64,000 nt of DNA from Thecamonas trahens ATCC 50062 (lineage: Eukaryota; Apusozoa; Apusomonadida; Apusomonadidae): NCBI RefSeq assembly GCF_000142905.1, contig NW_013657648.1, positions 257,510 to 321,509 of the forward strand, written 5' to 3'. Positions 28,801 through 36,689 of the stretch are shown here, piece by piece; the first letter of the stretch is position 1; each line of letters opens with the position of its first letter. The translations under genes were made by a program, and so were the position numbers. The notes beneath the pieces are model-generated. The model did not search any database. It had not been told where the DNA came from and saw nothing but the letters and a program-made list of their open reading frames with translations.

Positions 28801-29768
28801 GACGAGACCGCAGTCTCGATCTTGAGCCGGAACGACTTGAGCGGGCCGATCTTGAGCGTCGAGACCTCGTCAAAGCCCAATATGGTGTTGGTTCCTTCAA
28901 GCTTGTACATGTGGACTCGAAAGTCATGAGCGCCGAGAGCAAGCGTCTCAAAGTCGGAGATGTACGTGGCGCAAGTAACCCGCGGAGCTGAAGCCGGAGC
29001 ATGAACCGTCAGCACCCGCTCGAGAGTCGTTGTCTTGTAAGCAGCAAGCGTGCCGTCGCTGGCCACTGCCATGTAGTTCTTGAATGTCGGCGCGTAGAAC
29101 ATGTGCGCAATCGGCGCGGCCAGAGGGTACTTTGGTGGCGGCGGCGGCGGATCGCGAGCAAAGGTGGTGGCTGCGGCCTCGCCGGCGGCCGATGAGCCGC
29201 CGGCGTCAAGGGACTCGGGGACTTCACCAAGCATGCCCGCCGAGGTCGAGATAAAGTGGTCGATGAACTCTTGCGCGTCAACGGTCCCGTCTTGGTTGGC
29301 GTCGATCTTGTGGAAGAGCTCCTCAACCTTGTCTGTGTCCACGCCGAGATCTGTGCCCAGAATGGGACCAAAAGCATCGACAAACTCACCGAGGTCTAGC
29401 CCACCCGATTCGTCCTCATCAGCCTCTTCAAACTTGAGAATGGCGGCCTGGAGCGAGGAGATGCGGACGAGTGACTCGACGTGGAGCTCGTCCATGTACG
29501 ATGTGAAAGGCTGCAGCGAGGCATACGAGGCCCGCACATTGGTTGGCGCTGCTGGAGGCGCCACAAACGAGCTCACGTCAACCATCGAGTCCTGCCGCCG
29601 CACCTCGCCTCCGTCTGCCAAGCTACCGCTTCCGTTGCTGTGGCTCGCGGCCAGTTGCTTGCCCGTCACCAGCGCCCTCAACGACGCCTGCGACTTGCTC
29701 CGCAGCACCGCCCGCGACTCCGACAGTCGCAGCGAGCTCAGCTGTCGCCTCGACTTACCTCTCCGCAT
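25821..29768 (-). CDS. EF-hand and WD40-repeat protein, WDR49/WDR64/EFCAB8-like
   Basis: This 1,315-residue protein starts with a basic Ser-rich region. Two EF-hands follow: FEEADEDESGGLDLGEFVDAF (about 113) and DANQDGTVDAQEF (about 153), both with full sets of calcium-ligand positions. The rest is a long series of WD40 repeats with typical GH...WD pairs (VFTGHTAPIAKV...VKVWD, ASEDGTVAVWS, ASAAYDGEIVVWN, SGDGIVRIWQ), probably two propellers. Low-complexity inserts are Arg/Ala-rich and EYEYEYEYD-rich. EF-hand followed by double WD40 is the architecture of WDR49/WDR64/EFCAB8, which are associated with motile cilia. A ciliary role fits a flagellate but is inferred. A 45-bp-scale direct repeat near 26047-26110 encodes RAAASPPRRRRSS twice. 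Confidence 0.85.
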   Translation of the reverse strand: MRRGKSRRQLSSLRLSESRAVLRSKSQASLRALVTGKQLAASHSNGSGSLADGGEVRRQDSMVDVSSFVAPPAAPTNVRASYASLQPFTSYMDELHVESLVRISSLQAAILKFEEADEDESGGLDLGEFVDAFGPILGTDLGVDTDKVEELFHKIDANQDGTVDAQEFIDHFISTSAGMLGEVPESLDAGGSSAAGEAAATTFARDPPPPPPKYPLAAPIAHMFYAPTFKNYMAVASDGTLAAYKTTTLERVLTVHAPASAPRVTCATYISDFETLALGAHDFRVHMYKLEGTNTILGFDEVSTLKIGPLKSFRLKIETAVSSMSFRDKVPSLANVPLALDYTSLLSDPDRALFAIGDDTSCVSIFGLSKLAVMTDDRGLGHALDVRAIRAGDVPTSLSHIALPVSDDEAWMKGLVLLPSASCEFAAAYDLPDTSLVVGSVRPDGAPGPFRIGAVPGGVHSVATWTTLSQVPFLATGGRDTRLRVWKPSILTDPLLVFTGHTAPIAKVVPGLNDYQLLSLDTGNTVKVWDIRVSNCLATFAGVELGNLEEWRRHGMDGPPDAVTQLLPDRLRRRIVASSNELYSFSRVQKREHALDITHYQPLVTVVHEPYFGNVVTASEDGTVAVWSVTTGTKIKEFAGATRGDPLTAMILCNKTRIATASRTGKVFIWNFMNGKFLKELHNIDSAEVSDLAFAHQHSAHNTFVMEQVARVTSRKAAHELLTTLRPTEDNKYVIAVGWSRRLAVWRDTKLDADAYVWKQLPSHGGVFDDDGESAGESASRRARRARRSRAAAEHGVDVSSSGWAKAKARARAETRARARAMRARTAGKASPTPRRSSLLASTVAWEEDSEDDEYEYEYEYDGGGTSEFGGLGGHDEPHREDVLCCEFYPPNLLASAAYDGEIVVWNLNSQRELQRMQAPEHRELVESSHAAGVLDHVAALDAASIGAMTFVEPPSRAKAGGALPAIAAGSGDGIVRIWQLWDTKMPPVTTRRPPEAETSVKAVAYDPMLSMLFVGDSRGRIGVYSLRVSSDPGAMRWSVDAGLVALVQAHAWDVPLVSLQIVSSRRKRYSGYLVSGASDSRARLWRVSPGAGGLGFIGTFGQPAKWNLTEAKDNLPPDMPRSDDESDTESGASDSGSQLPHRARVIVPSVEGLLAPTRAHVAGRRSIFRGVVIDGDLDAADLDDAAPSRLRPAGSATPASPPRARTAPNRARRSTQASPPRRRRSSRAAASPPRRRRSSRAIAELAADLVQQPPAYEWIEFDESSGRLRPQDEVRVEKAELHRIRDVVVTSEVQTLVDSGPISFANAQTGVANE

Positions 29769-29895
29769 GGCGGTACTCTCAGTGAGTTTCAGAGGGGTGT
29801 GTGACGTCTAGCGACGACTACATGGCTGTGCGTAGCTGTTCGCGCCGTGAAGGGGAGCGGAGCGGCGAGGGTGGCGGCCAGGGCAAAAAAAAGTA

Positions 29896-29966
29896 GTCCA
29901 CAGTGGTAATCGAAACCACAGCCTTCTGTTCCGTAGACAGATGTCATGCCACTAGACCATGCGGAC
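29896..29966 (-). tRNA. tRNA-Arg (ACG), tandem copy 1
   Basis: 71 nt without intron. The 7-bp acceptor stem pairs GTCCGCA with TGTGGAC. The D arm has a 3-bp GTC/GAC stem. The anticodon arm is TCTGT-CTACGGA-ACAGA with anticodon ACG (Arg, CGN codons after inosine editing). The T arm is GTGGT-TTCGATT-ACCAC, in which the usual G53:C61 pair is T:A. A run of T's (A's at 29885-29892 on the plus strand) follows 3 nt after the gene as Pol III terminator. No CCA is encoded, as expected for a nuclear gene. Confidence 0.95.
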
Positions 29967-29987
29967 GAGTTGAGAGAGAAAGGGAAA

Positions 29988-30018
29988 TCTACACTATTTG
30001 AAGCGTGCTTTGCTTTGC
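29988..30018 (-). promoter_or_regulatory. Conserved upstream box of tRNA-Arg copy 1
   Basis: Read 5'-3' on the minus strand, this 31-nt block starts GCAAAGC and contains CTTCAAATA. It lies 21 nt upstream of the tRNA 5' end and aligns without gaps to the blocks upstream of the other four tRNA genes. Confidence 0.7.
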
Positions 30019-30059
30019 TTCGGAGAAAGAGCAGGGTGGCCACCTGGACAAAAAAAGTA

Positions 30060-30130
30060 GTCCACAGTGGTAATCGAAACCACAGCCTTCTGTTCCGTAG
30101 ACAGATGTCATGCCACTAGACCATGCGGAC
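30060..30130 (-). tRNA. tRNA-Arg (ACG), tandem copy 2
   Basis: Identical over 71 nt to copy 1, with the same ACG anticodon and T53:A61 pair. The T-run terminator corresponds to plus-strand A's at 30050-30056. Flanking DNA differs from copy 1 apart from the upstream box, so the genes are kept identical while their spacers have diverged. Confidence 0.95.
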
Positions 30131-30150
30131 GAGTTATTTGGAGCGGTCAA

Positions 30151-30181
30151 TCTTCAGTACTTGAATGGTACACTACTTTGC
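30151..30181 (-). promoter_or_regulatory. Conserved upstream box of tRNA-Arg copy 2
   Basis: A 31-nt block containing GTGTAC and ATTCAAGTACT, 20 nt upstream of the tRNA 5' end. It aligns ungapped with the other four boxes. Confidence 0.7.
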
Positions 30182-30222
30182 ATAAGCAACATGAGCAGGG
30201 TGCCGAGCACGGCAAAAAAGTA

Positions 30223-30293
30223 GTCCACAGTGGTAATCGAAACCACAGCCTTCTGTTCCGTAGACAGATGTCATGCCACTAGACCATGCGGAC
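30223..30293 (-). tRNA. tRNA-Arg (ACG), tandem copy 3
   Basis: Identical over 71 nt to copies 1 and 2. The T-run terminator is shorter (plus-strand A's at 30214-30219, six bases). Confidence 0.95.
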
Positions 30294-30312
30294 GAGGGTG
30301 ACTACGTCTCCA

Positions 30313-30343
30313 CATACGGTACTTGACGGCTACATCGCATTGC
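30313..30343 (-). promoter_or_regulatory. Conserved upstream box of tRNA-Arg copy 3
   Basis: A 31-nt block with GCAATGCGATGTA and GTCAAGTACCG, 19 nt upstream of the tRNA 5' end. Confidence 0.7.
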
Positions 30344-31378
30344 TCATGCTATCAGTGTTGTCCGCAAGCGCACACGTACCGTGCAGTTTGCTGGAGCAAG
30401 CAACCCAACAGTACCACTAGCTCAATGCCCGGAAGGTGGGTGTTGGCGTTGCCTGGATGGAGGGGCAGCATGCCGCCTGCGTGAACTCGAGTACGAGCCT
30501 AAACCTCATACCTAGCGGTCAGAGGAGCAGTGCAACAGCCATCTCCCTGGCAAAGGCAATAATCCATGCGATGTCCTCCCACGTGTGCATCGAGTCAAAG
30601 TCGCAAGTCGATGGTGAAATGTGCGACGATGACGATCGCAAACACGGCGCGTGGACGTGAAAGCAACGCAACGCAAACGGCCAAGATGCGAGCAAACACT
30701 TGTGGAACATGCGCAGCAGCAAGTACAGGAGCAGCAACCCAGAGCAACTGGAAGAACAATGTATGGCTCATGACGCAAAGGTACGCAGCAGTCTGCGACG
30801 AGTCCATTCAGCTCATGGTAGGTGACCGGGCCGGGGGGAGAAGGTTGAGGACAAGGTTTTTGGCAAAATGCCAGGTGTGGAGAGCGACCTGAGGGAGAAG
30901 CCGCCAGTCACAGCCAAGTAGCGACGAGCCACCAGCAACGAGACTCACACCATCCATCGCTGTACCCTTACGACTTCAATCTATCTTCCAAACCATGTTC
31001 TTCTTCTCCGTAGAGCAGTGTTCTAACGATGCTGAACTTGGGGCGGCAACAGCCACTCGAAAGGCGCCAACTATCTCCCCCCCCCCCGCCCAAGTCTTGG
31101 CCCCGAGTCCTGCCTGCGAGAGGCCTCATCTGAATTGGATTGGCATGCCCACTCTCTAGCTCACACTGCGGCTTGGACTGCTGCTGCCGATCCATGATCA
31201 GGCGCTAGACGTTAAAGTAGTGGCCTTTGACGGGCTGGGGGAGAGTGCGGCTGCTCCTGGCTGGCCTTGGCTTGATCTTGGGGCGATCTCGGCCGATGGG
31301 AAGCCGGGAGGGTGGGAGAGGGGGGAGGATGGGGTGCGTGGCAGCTTGCTGCTCAAAGGTTCATTACGGTGAGGAGGA
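30344..31378. other. Long region without a confident gene
   Basis: About 1 kb between the tRNA cluster and uS15m. A minus-strand ATG frame at 30807-30595 would encode a 70-residue hydrophobic peptide (MSHTLFFQLLWVAAPVLAA in its early part). A neighbouring minus-strand frame reads MHTWEDIAWIIAFAREMAVA. A C-run lies near 31078-31087. A spliced small membrane-protein gene is possible, but I cannot place exons with confidence. Confidence 0.3.
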
Positions 31379-32052
31379 TCAGATGTGGCGGATGCCAAGG
31401 CCCTCGACACAGCTCTTGTAGCGGACGAGCGAGGTGCGCTTGAGGTACTTGAGCATCTTGCGGCGCTTGTTGAGCATGGCCTGGAGGCCCTTGCGCGAGT
31501 GGACGTCCTTCTTGTGCTTCTGCATGTGGGTGGTCATGTACTTGATCTTCTCACTGAGGACGGCGATCTGAACCTCGGGCGAGCCGGTGTCGCGGGTATC
31601 CCGGGCCCAGGTGGCAATGGCCTTCTGGATCCGAGCCTGGTTGATCTCCATCTGCGAGGCGGTGGCGTATGAGATGGCCGACATGACGGCAGGGTTGTTC
31701 TTGTACGGCTCGACAAGCTCCTCGGTCACACCGAAGCGGTACTCTCCCTCGAGGTCGGCAGGCATGCGACCCTTGGCTGCCGCGTCCTCGGCCTCCCGTC
31801 CGCCGAGGGCATGCCACTTGAACTCGGCGTCCTCAAACAAGCTATCGTCCTCACTCTCGGCATCAGCAGCCTTGCCTGCTGCCGTGTCCTCGTACGGTTC
31901 CCGCGTCAGACGCGTCTGGAACCCGCGGAGGCCGCCTGAGAGCCGGCTCCGCCCGCCCTTGCCACCGCCGCGACAGCCGCTGCTCCAACCCGCCCTGCAC
32001 ACCCAGCCACACCCATGCTTGCCCCTACTGCTACTCCTGCCATGCGGAACAT
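31379..32052 (-). CDS. Mitochondrial ribosomal protein uS15m
   Basis: The C-terminal part carries the bacterial-type uS15 signature: DTGSPEVQIAVLSEKI, THMQKHKKDVHSRKGL and MLNKRRKMLKYL. uS15 binds the central domain of small-subunit rRNA. The S15 frame has no ATG before MPADLEG at 31765. An ATG at 32052 in another frame encodes an Ala/Gly/Val/Arg-rich stretch (MFRMAGVAVGASMGVAG) typical of a mitochondrial presequence. A 50-bp intron (31965-31916, GTGGCA to TTCCAG) would join exon 1 (32052-31966, 29 codons) to exon 2 (31915-31379) in phase, giving 207 residues. The intron is inferred and unusually short; a sequencing indel is the alternative. The product identity is secure, the 5' end less so. 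Confidence 0.85.
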
Positions 32053-32379
32053 TGTGCCCTTCCTCTCTACCCAAGTCTGAGAGTCGAGTCTAAATGCCTC
32101 CTTCTACTTCGTCTGTCTGCCTCGGTCCGGTCCGCAAGTGGTGGGATGGGGCACTGCGCCGCGTCGGCCGACGAAACGAGTGAACGATCTCCGTCTCGGG
32201 GCCGATGGACAAGGTGGGTAGAGGAGGGGGAGATAGTGGGCGGGAATAGGTTAGGTATGGTTTATTGGTACCTAATGCCGGGCGAGGGCAGGTATCACAC
32301 ACACACACACACAAAGCCGGTAGTGGCCTGTGGTAACGGGAAGTGAGCGGGTGTGGCCGGGAGTGTGGCAAACGATCGA
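32053..32379. other. Spacer between uS15m and the RRM gene
   Basis: It contains a CA dinucleotide repeat at about 32296-32313 and purine-rich DNA. No gene is seen; it is likely the uS15m promoter and the 3' UTR of the RRM gene. Confidence 0.4.
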
Positions 32380-34354
32380 CTACCTGCGCTCGCGCGAGCG
32401 CTCGCGACGACGGGGATCGTACGCGGCCTGTGGATGACGCTGCTGCTGCTGGCCATAGGCTGCATATCCGCCGGCGGCCGGCGGCTGCTGCGTGGCCTGC
32501 TGGCCGTATCCGGCAGCGCTGTACGGCTGCTGCTGACCGTAGGCCGGCGCCGCGGCAGGCTGACCCGCGGCTGCCGGCTGTTGCTGCTGCTGCGAGTAGT
32601 TGTAGTTGTACGGAGAGACGCCATAGTAGGCCTCGTACGCCTTGGCGTACTCATCGTATGTGGCGTAGCCGTAGTACGGGCCCGACCCGGCGGCGCCGGT
32701 AGCAGCCGGCTGCGCGGCCGGCTGCTGAGCAGGCTGGGCGCCGTAGCCAGTGTAGCCGGTGCGCTGAGCGCCACCGCGTGCAGCGTAGCCGCCCTGAGCA
32801 CCATAGCCGCCCTGGGCACCATAGCCGCCCTGGGCACCATAGCCGCCCTGGGCACCATAGCCGCCCTGGGCACCGTAGCCGCCGCGGCCGCCGCCGTAGC
32901 CGCCGCCGCCGTAGCCACCTCTATCCCTGCCACCACCACCGCCGTAACGATCACCCCCTCCTCCCTCGCGATCACGCCCGCGCCTCCCTCCGGTCGACGG
33001 CCGGACCGTGGCTGAGATGCCATTCACCATGTGGGTGCCTACCTGCAGCGCCGCTGCGGCTGACGCTCCATCGCTAAAGATCACAAACCCATAGGCACGG
33101 CTAGGATCGTTCTGCTGGGGAATAACCACTGTTTCGTCAATGTTGCCGTACTGCGCAAAGGCGGCATGCAGGTCGCCCTGCGTCACAGCGGGCGTCAGGC
33201 CACCCACGTAGATCTTTCCTGGGTTGTCGACCCGCACAGCCTCGCCACGCCGCGGCGGAGGCGGTCGCCCGTCACGCCGCATGTGCTCGCGCGCCACAGC
33301 CTCCTTCACTTCGATCTGTCGCCCGTCAACGTCCGAGTGGAGCCCAAGGTTGGCCTCGGCAGACGGCCGGTCGGCAAAGATGACAAACCCGAATCCGCGC
33401 GACTTGCCCGTCGTCTTGTCACACATCACAAGCGCGTCCGCAACGTTCGCTCCACGCGACCGAAAGTATGCTCCCAGCGACTCTATAGTTCACAGCGTGA
33501 GTGGTGGCGGCTCGAACGCACGGCACGTGCGCGACCCTGCTGTGATCGCGATCGTGATCGCGACCAGCGCAGGTGGCCGGCCGAAAGGGGGGGGGGGAAG
33601 ACGAGGAGGGGGGATAGAGATACGTACCGTCGGTCGTGTTGTAGGAGAGTCCGCCCACAAAGGTCTTGACCACGCCAGCTGTGGTTGTGGGGAGGTATGT
33701 GAGTGGTAGTTGAGGGGGAGGAAGGGAGATCCATACGTGGCGGGAGCAGAAGGTCGTGAAATCCTGACCTTGGGCCAAGTGGCGGAGAGCGGGGGAGGGA
33801 GGGGGGANNNNNNNNNNNNNNNNNNNNNNNNNNNNNNNNNNNNNNNNNNNNNNNNNNNNNNNNNNNNNNNNNNNNNNNNNNNNNNNNNNNNNNNNNNNNN
33901 NNNNNNNCGGAAATGTCTGATTGAGGGAGCAAGCGGAGTGAGTGGGGGCCCCGCAGATTTAGCAATTGTGAGCACGGGCGGGGTCGATGGAGGGGCTTGC
34001 CACCTAGTCCGTTGAACTCACTTTGAGCAAGTACATGTAGTCACTCAAGAGGTGGGGGGGGGGGGGGGGAGGGGAGAAAGGCAACATACCTGAGTATGCC
34101 TCGGGCTCACCGCGCTGGACAGGCTCGACCGCGGTGTGGCCTCCTGCCGGAGCTGCGGGGTAGGCCGCGGTGACCGGAGGCGCGGCAGCTGGTGCAGCCG
34201 TCGGCTTGAAATACTGGAGGCTGGGCGCGGCGGCTTGCATGTAGTTCCCGCCGGCGGCGCCGGCAGCAGCCGGGGCTGCGGCTGCGGCGACCGGTCCGGC
34301 TGCGGGTGCAGGTGCGGGTGCTGCTCCACTTCCACCGGGCGCGGGAGTGGCCAT
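32380..34354 (-). CDS. Two-RRM hnRNP-like RNA-binding protein with YGAQGG repeats (3 exons)
   Basis: Exons are 34354-34090, 33678-33628 and 33482-32380. The introns have GTATGT...CACAG ends (interrupted by 100 N) and GTACGT...CTATAG ends (145 bp). The 472-residue product has an Ala/Pro-rich N-terminus, RRM1 (RNP2 KTFVGGLS, which sits in the 51-bp exon 2; RNP1 KSRGFGFVIF in exon 3) and RRM2 (KIYVGGLT, RAYGFVIF). The C-terminus is Gly/Tyr/Gln-rich: RGG-like repeats, five GGYGAQ units, then QQQ- and YGQQ-rich sequence, ending in an RRRERSRERR tail. This hnRNP A/B, DAZAP1 or Musashi-like layout implies pre-mRNA or mRNA binding, and the tail is prion-like. Phases agree at both junctions and RRM1 is complete only when spliced, so the model is well supported. 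Confidence 0.92.
33808..33907. other. Assembly gap (100 N) inside intron 1 of the RRM gene
   Basis: Exactly 100 N follow a GGGGGAGGGAGGGGGGA tract. The round size suggests a gap of unknown length. Confidence 0.95.
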
Positions 34355-34506
34355 GGTGCGGGTGGAAAGGGTGGAGTGTCGAGGGCCGAGCGCCGTGTCG
34401 CCTTGGGCGCGCGACCAGCGGCCGGCGGCCGGCGGCCGATGGCCAATTGCAGCCGACCTGCAGCCGACAGCCGGTTTGGTGAAGTGATTGAGGAGCAGAC
34501 TCTCCT

Positions 34507-35958
34507 TTACGCGATGTAGGCCTCGGCAGAGTTGAGCTCGTCGATGTATCGATCGGTGCCCGATTCGGCAGCGCTAGCGTCGGCGTTGGCGTCGGCGCCA
34601 GCGTCAGCCCGAGAGTTGGCGCCGGCGGTGGAATCAGGGTCAGGCACCGAGGCCGAGGCCGAAGCGGTCGTGTGGGCATCAGGCACCGAGGCCGAGGCCG
34701 AAGCGGTCGTGTGGGCATCTGCGATGCTCTCTAGGAGCAGCTGTTCGGGTGACTTGGTGGCGGATGAGGCGGCGGCGTCGCCGACGAGTACGCCCTTTGT
34801 GGTCTCCTTGGCGGCGATGCCGACAAGCGACTTGTAGCCGATCTTGTTGATGTTGAGGACCGACTCGGTGACGTGGCCGACGGCCGAGAGTGTGTTCTTA
34901 GTCACTTCGCCGGCGTCGCCGCCGTAGCGGTGGGCGACAACGTCGGTGGTGGCGGATGAGACGTTGGAGGCGAGGATGTGGCCGGCAGAGTAGAGCGAGG
35001 AGAGCATAGTGTCGACGGCCGAGATGGCCGAGACACCGACGCGCTTGGCAGCCATCATTTTGGGTCCGGCCGTACCCGAGTTGAACTTGCGGCCGTATTC
35101 GGTCTCCGAGATGGCGTCGGCTGCGGCCTGGCCGAGGGTGCTGGCCATGGCGCGGACGCCATTAACCAAGGCGTCCGACACGGTCACAGCCGCCGACGAC
35201 AGCTTGTTCACGTACGCCACCTTGGTCTTGACTCCGTCTGAGACCACTAGCGGCTTACTTGCCGGCTTGATCTTCGACTGCACGAACACGCCCGTCGACG
35301 CCACGCCCGAGCCGACCACCTCGGCCGACGAGATCACCGCCTTGCCCACCGTCGCCGCCGACGAGTCCAACACGTTGGCCACCCCGGTCATGACTGCCGC
35401 CACCGTCGATGACGGCGGAGCGGTGCTCTCTGGAACTTCTCCTGCCTCGAGCGATGCTGCGCCGGCAGTGGTGATGACCGGAATGGCAGCAGGCTCCGCA
35501 TCGATTTGCGACGACTCCGCAGGAGGAGCATCAGCGGAAGCCTCGTCAGCAGATGATTCGGCTCGATCGAGCGGCGGCTCAGCAACAACTTCCTGCTTCT
35601 CTTGCGTCTTGTCGGCAAACTTGGTGTGGAAGGCAAGCAAGTTGTCGAGAATGACGTGGGCTTGCGGCGGAGCGTGCGGCGGGAGGACGATACCCATGTA
35701 CTGGGCACCTGGCAGAGGAAAGACATAGTTTCCAGGCGAGACTTTGAGAGCAGGGACATGTGGACCAACTAAGGGAATTCGTGCTTCTCCACAGAGAAGG
35801 AATCGGACAGGCTCTGGCTCTGATGGCACCTCCCAGTACTCGAGCTCGGCTGGCTCGGCTGCTGTCTTGGTCTGTTCGTGGATGTGAACACAGGTGACGT
35901 CCGGAATGCGAAGGAAGACTCTTCCGCTCCGCTCCTGGCACTCTTCACTCGATGACAT
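34507..35958 (-). CDS. Senescence/spartin-domain protein
   Basis: A 483-residue protein. The N-terminal ~130 residues (RVFLRIPDVTCVHIHEQ... LPGAQYMGIVLPP) resemble the plant-related senescence/spartin N-terminal region. After an acidic Ala/Ser linker comes the helical senescence domain with its Gly/Ala-rich amphipathic segments (KPLVVSDGVKTKVAYVNKLS, ALVNGVRAMASTLG, AVDTMLSSLYSAGHILASNV, AVGHVTESVLNINKIGYKSL). Spartin (SPG20) and plant ERD7 proteins use this domain to bind lipid droplets and membranes. No MIT domain is visible, so it is closer to the ERD7-like form. The C-terminus has a 39-bp tandem duplication coding HTTASASASVPDA twice. The start is the ATG at 35958. Confidence 0.82.
   Translation of the reverse strand: MSSSEECQERSGRVFLRIPDVTCVHIHEQTKTAAEPAELEYWEVPSEPEPVRFLLCGEARIPLVGPHVPALKVSPGNYVFPLPGAQYMGIVLPPHAPPQAHVILDNLLAFHTKFADKTQEKQEVVAEPPLDRAESSADEASADAPPAESSQIDAEPAAIPVITTAGAASLEAGEVPESTAPPSSTVAAVMTGVANVLDSSAATVGKAVISSAEVVGSGVASTGVFVQSKIKPASKPLVVSDGVKTKVAYVNKLSSAAVTVSDALVNGVRAMASTLGQAAADAISETEYGRKFNSGTAGPKMMAAKRVGVSAISAVDTMLSSLYSAGHILASNVSSATTDVVAHRYGGDAGEVTKNTLSAVGHVTESVLNINKIGYKSLVGIAAKETTKGVLVGDAAASSATKSPEQLLLESIADAHTTASASASVPDAHTTASASASVPDPDSTAGANSRADAGADANADASAAESGTDRYIDELNSAEAYIA
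34642..34719 (-). repeat. Exact 39-bp tandem duplication in a coding region
   Basis: Two identical 39-bp copies (34642-34680 and 34681-34719) keep frame and repeat 13 residues in the tail of the senescence-domain protein. Confidence 0.95.
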
Positions 35959-36689
35959 GCTCGAGTCGTTGAGTGTGTGCGTGTGTGTGAGTATGTATGT
36001 GTGTGAGTGTGTGGGTGGGTGTGTGACGTTGAGTGTCCGTCCGCGAGGTGACGTGGGTACGGAATGGAACGCAGGCTGGGTGCTCGTATTGTGGGGCCAT
36101 CCGATCGGTGGAGGACCATCCTCGGAGAGAAGGGGAGGATGAGGGAGGAAGGGAGGATGTTTGGTTGTGGAAGCTGTGGAAGGGGAGGGGATGGGGGGGG
36201 GGAATGGGATGAGGTGGGCTGGGATCGAGCACGAGCTTTTCGTGATCTGGGCTTTGTGCGCGTGTGGTGAGTATTGAGCAATCGAACGATAGAGGACCAT
36301 TCTCGGAGGGAAGGGGAGGATGAGGGAGGAAGGGAGGATGTTTGGTTGTGGAAGCTGTTGAGGTTGAGGGGAGGGGAGGATGGGACGTCATGAGGCGGCC
36401 CGAGATCACGATCGAGCAAGGTTCCCTGATCGGGCTATGATGCGGTGCGTGTGGTAGCAGGCGCCGAAACCTTTGATCGGTGACGGCAGAACATACGCAT
36501 GAAGATGTATGTGGCTGTACTTGCGTGCGCGCGCGTGTGTGCGTGTATCTGTCTCATCTCACGCACAGACGGCCTGGCCGAGCGACGAACAATGGTCTCC
36601 GCCACACACCTGCGTTGCGGAAGGAGGCACATCCAAGGCCATACCCAACTCAGCTGCCTTCCCCTGTCACCCTCGTCACGTGCTCTAGG
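35959..36689. other. Divergent intergenic region with a 181-bp tandem duplication
   Basis: It lies between the senescence-domain gene (minus) and the sortilin-like gene (plus). A GT-rich stretch lies at about 35969-36025. Two diverged copies of a ~181-bp unit lie at about 36104-36284 and 36285-36465. No gene is seen. Confidence 0.5.
36104..36465. repeat. Diverged tandem duplication, about 181-bp unit
   Basis: GAGGACCATCCTCGG at 36111 recurs as GAGGACCATTCTCGG at 36292. Both are followed by a near-identical ~65-bp block ending GTTTGGTTGTGGAAGCTG, then by more diverged sequence that ends in GCGTGTGGT in both copies. Confidence 0.7.

Noticed and set aside
30344-30460. Minus-strand exon ending in a GTACGT donor near 30376
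   Set aside because: Any downstream exon would have to run through the tRNA promoter and tRNA genes, and no matching acceptor or protein similarity was found.
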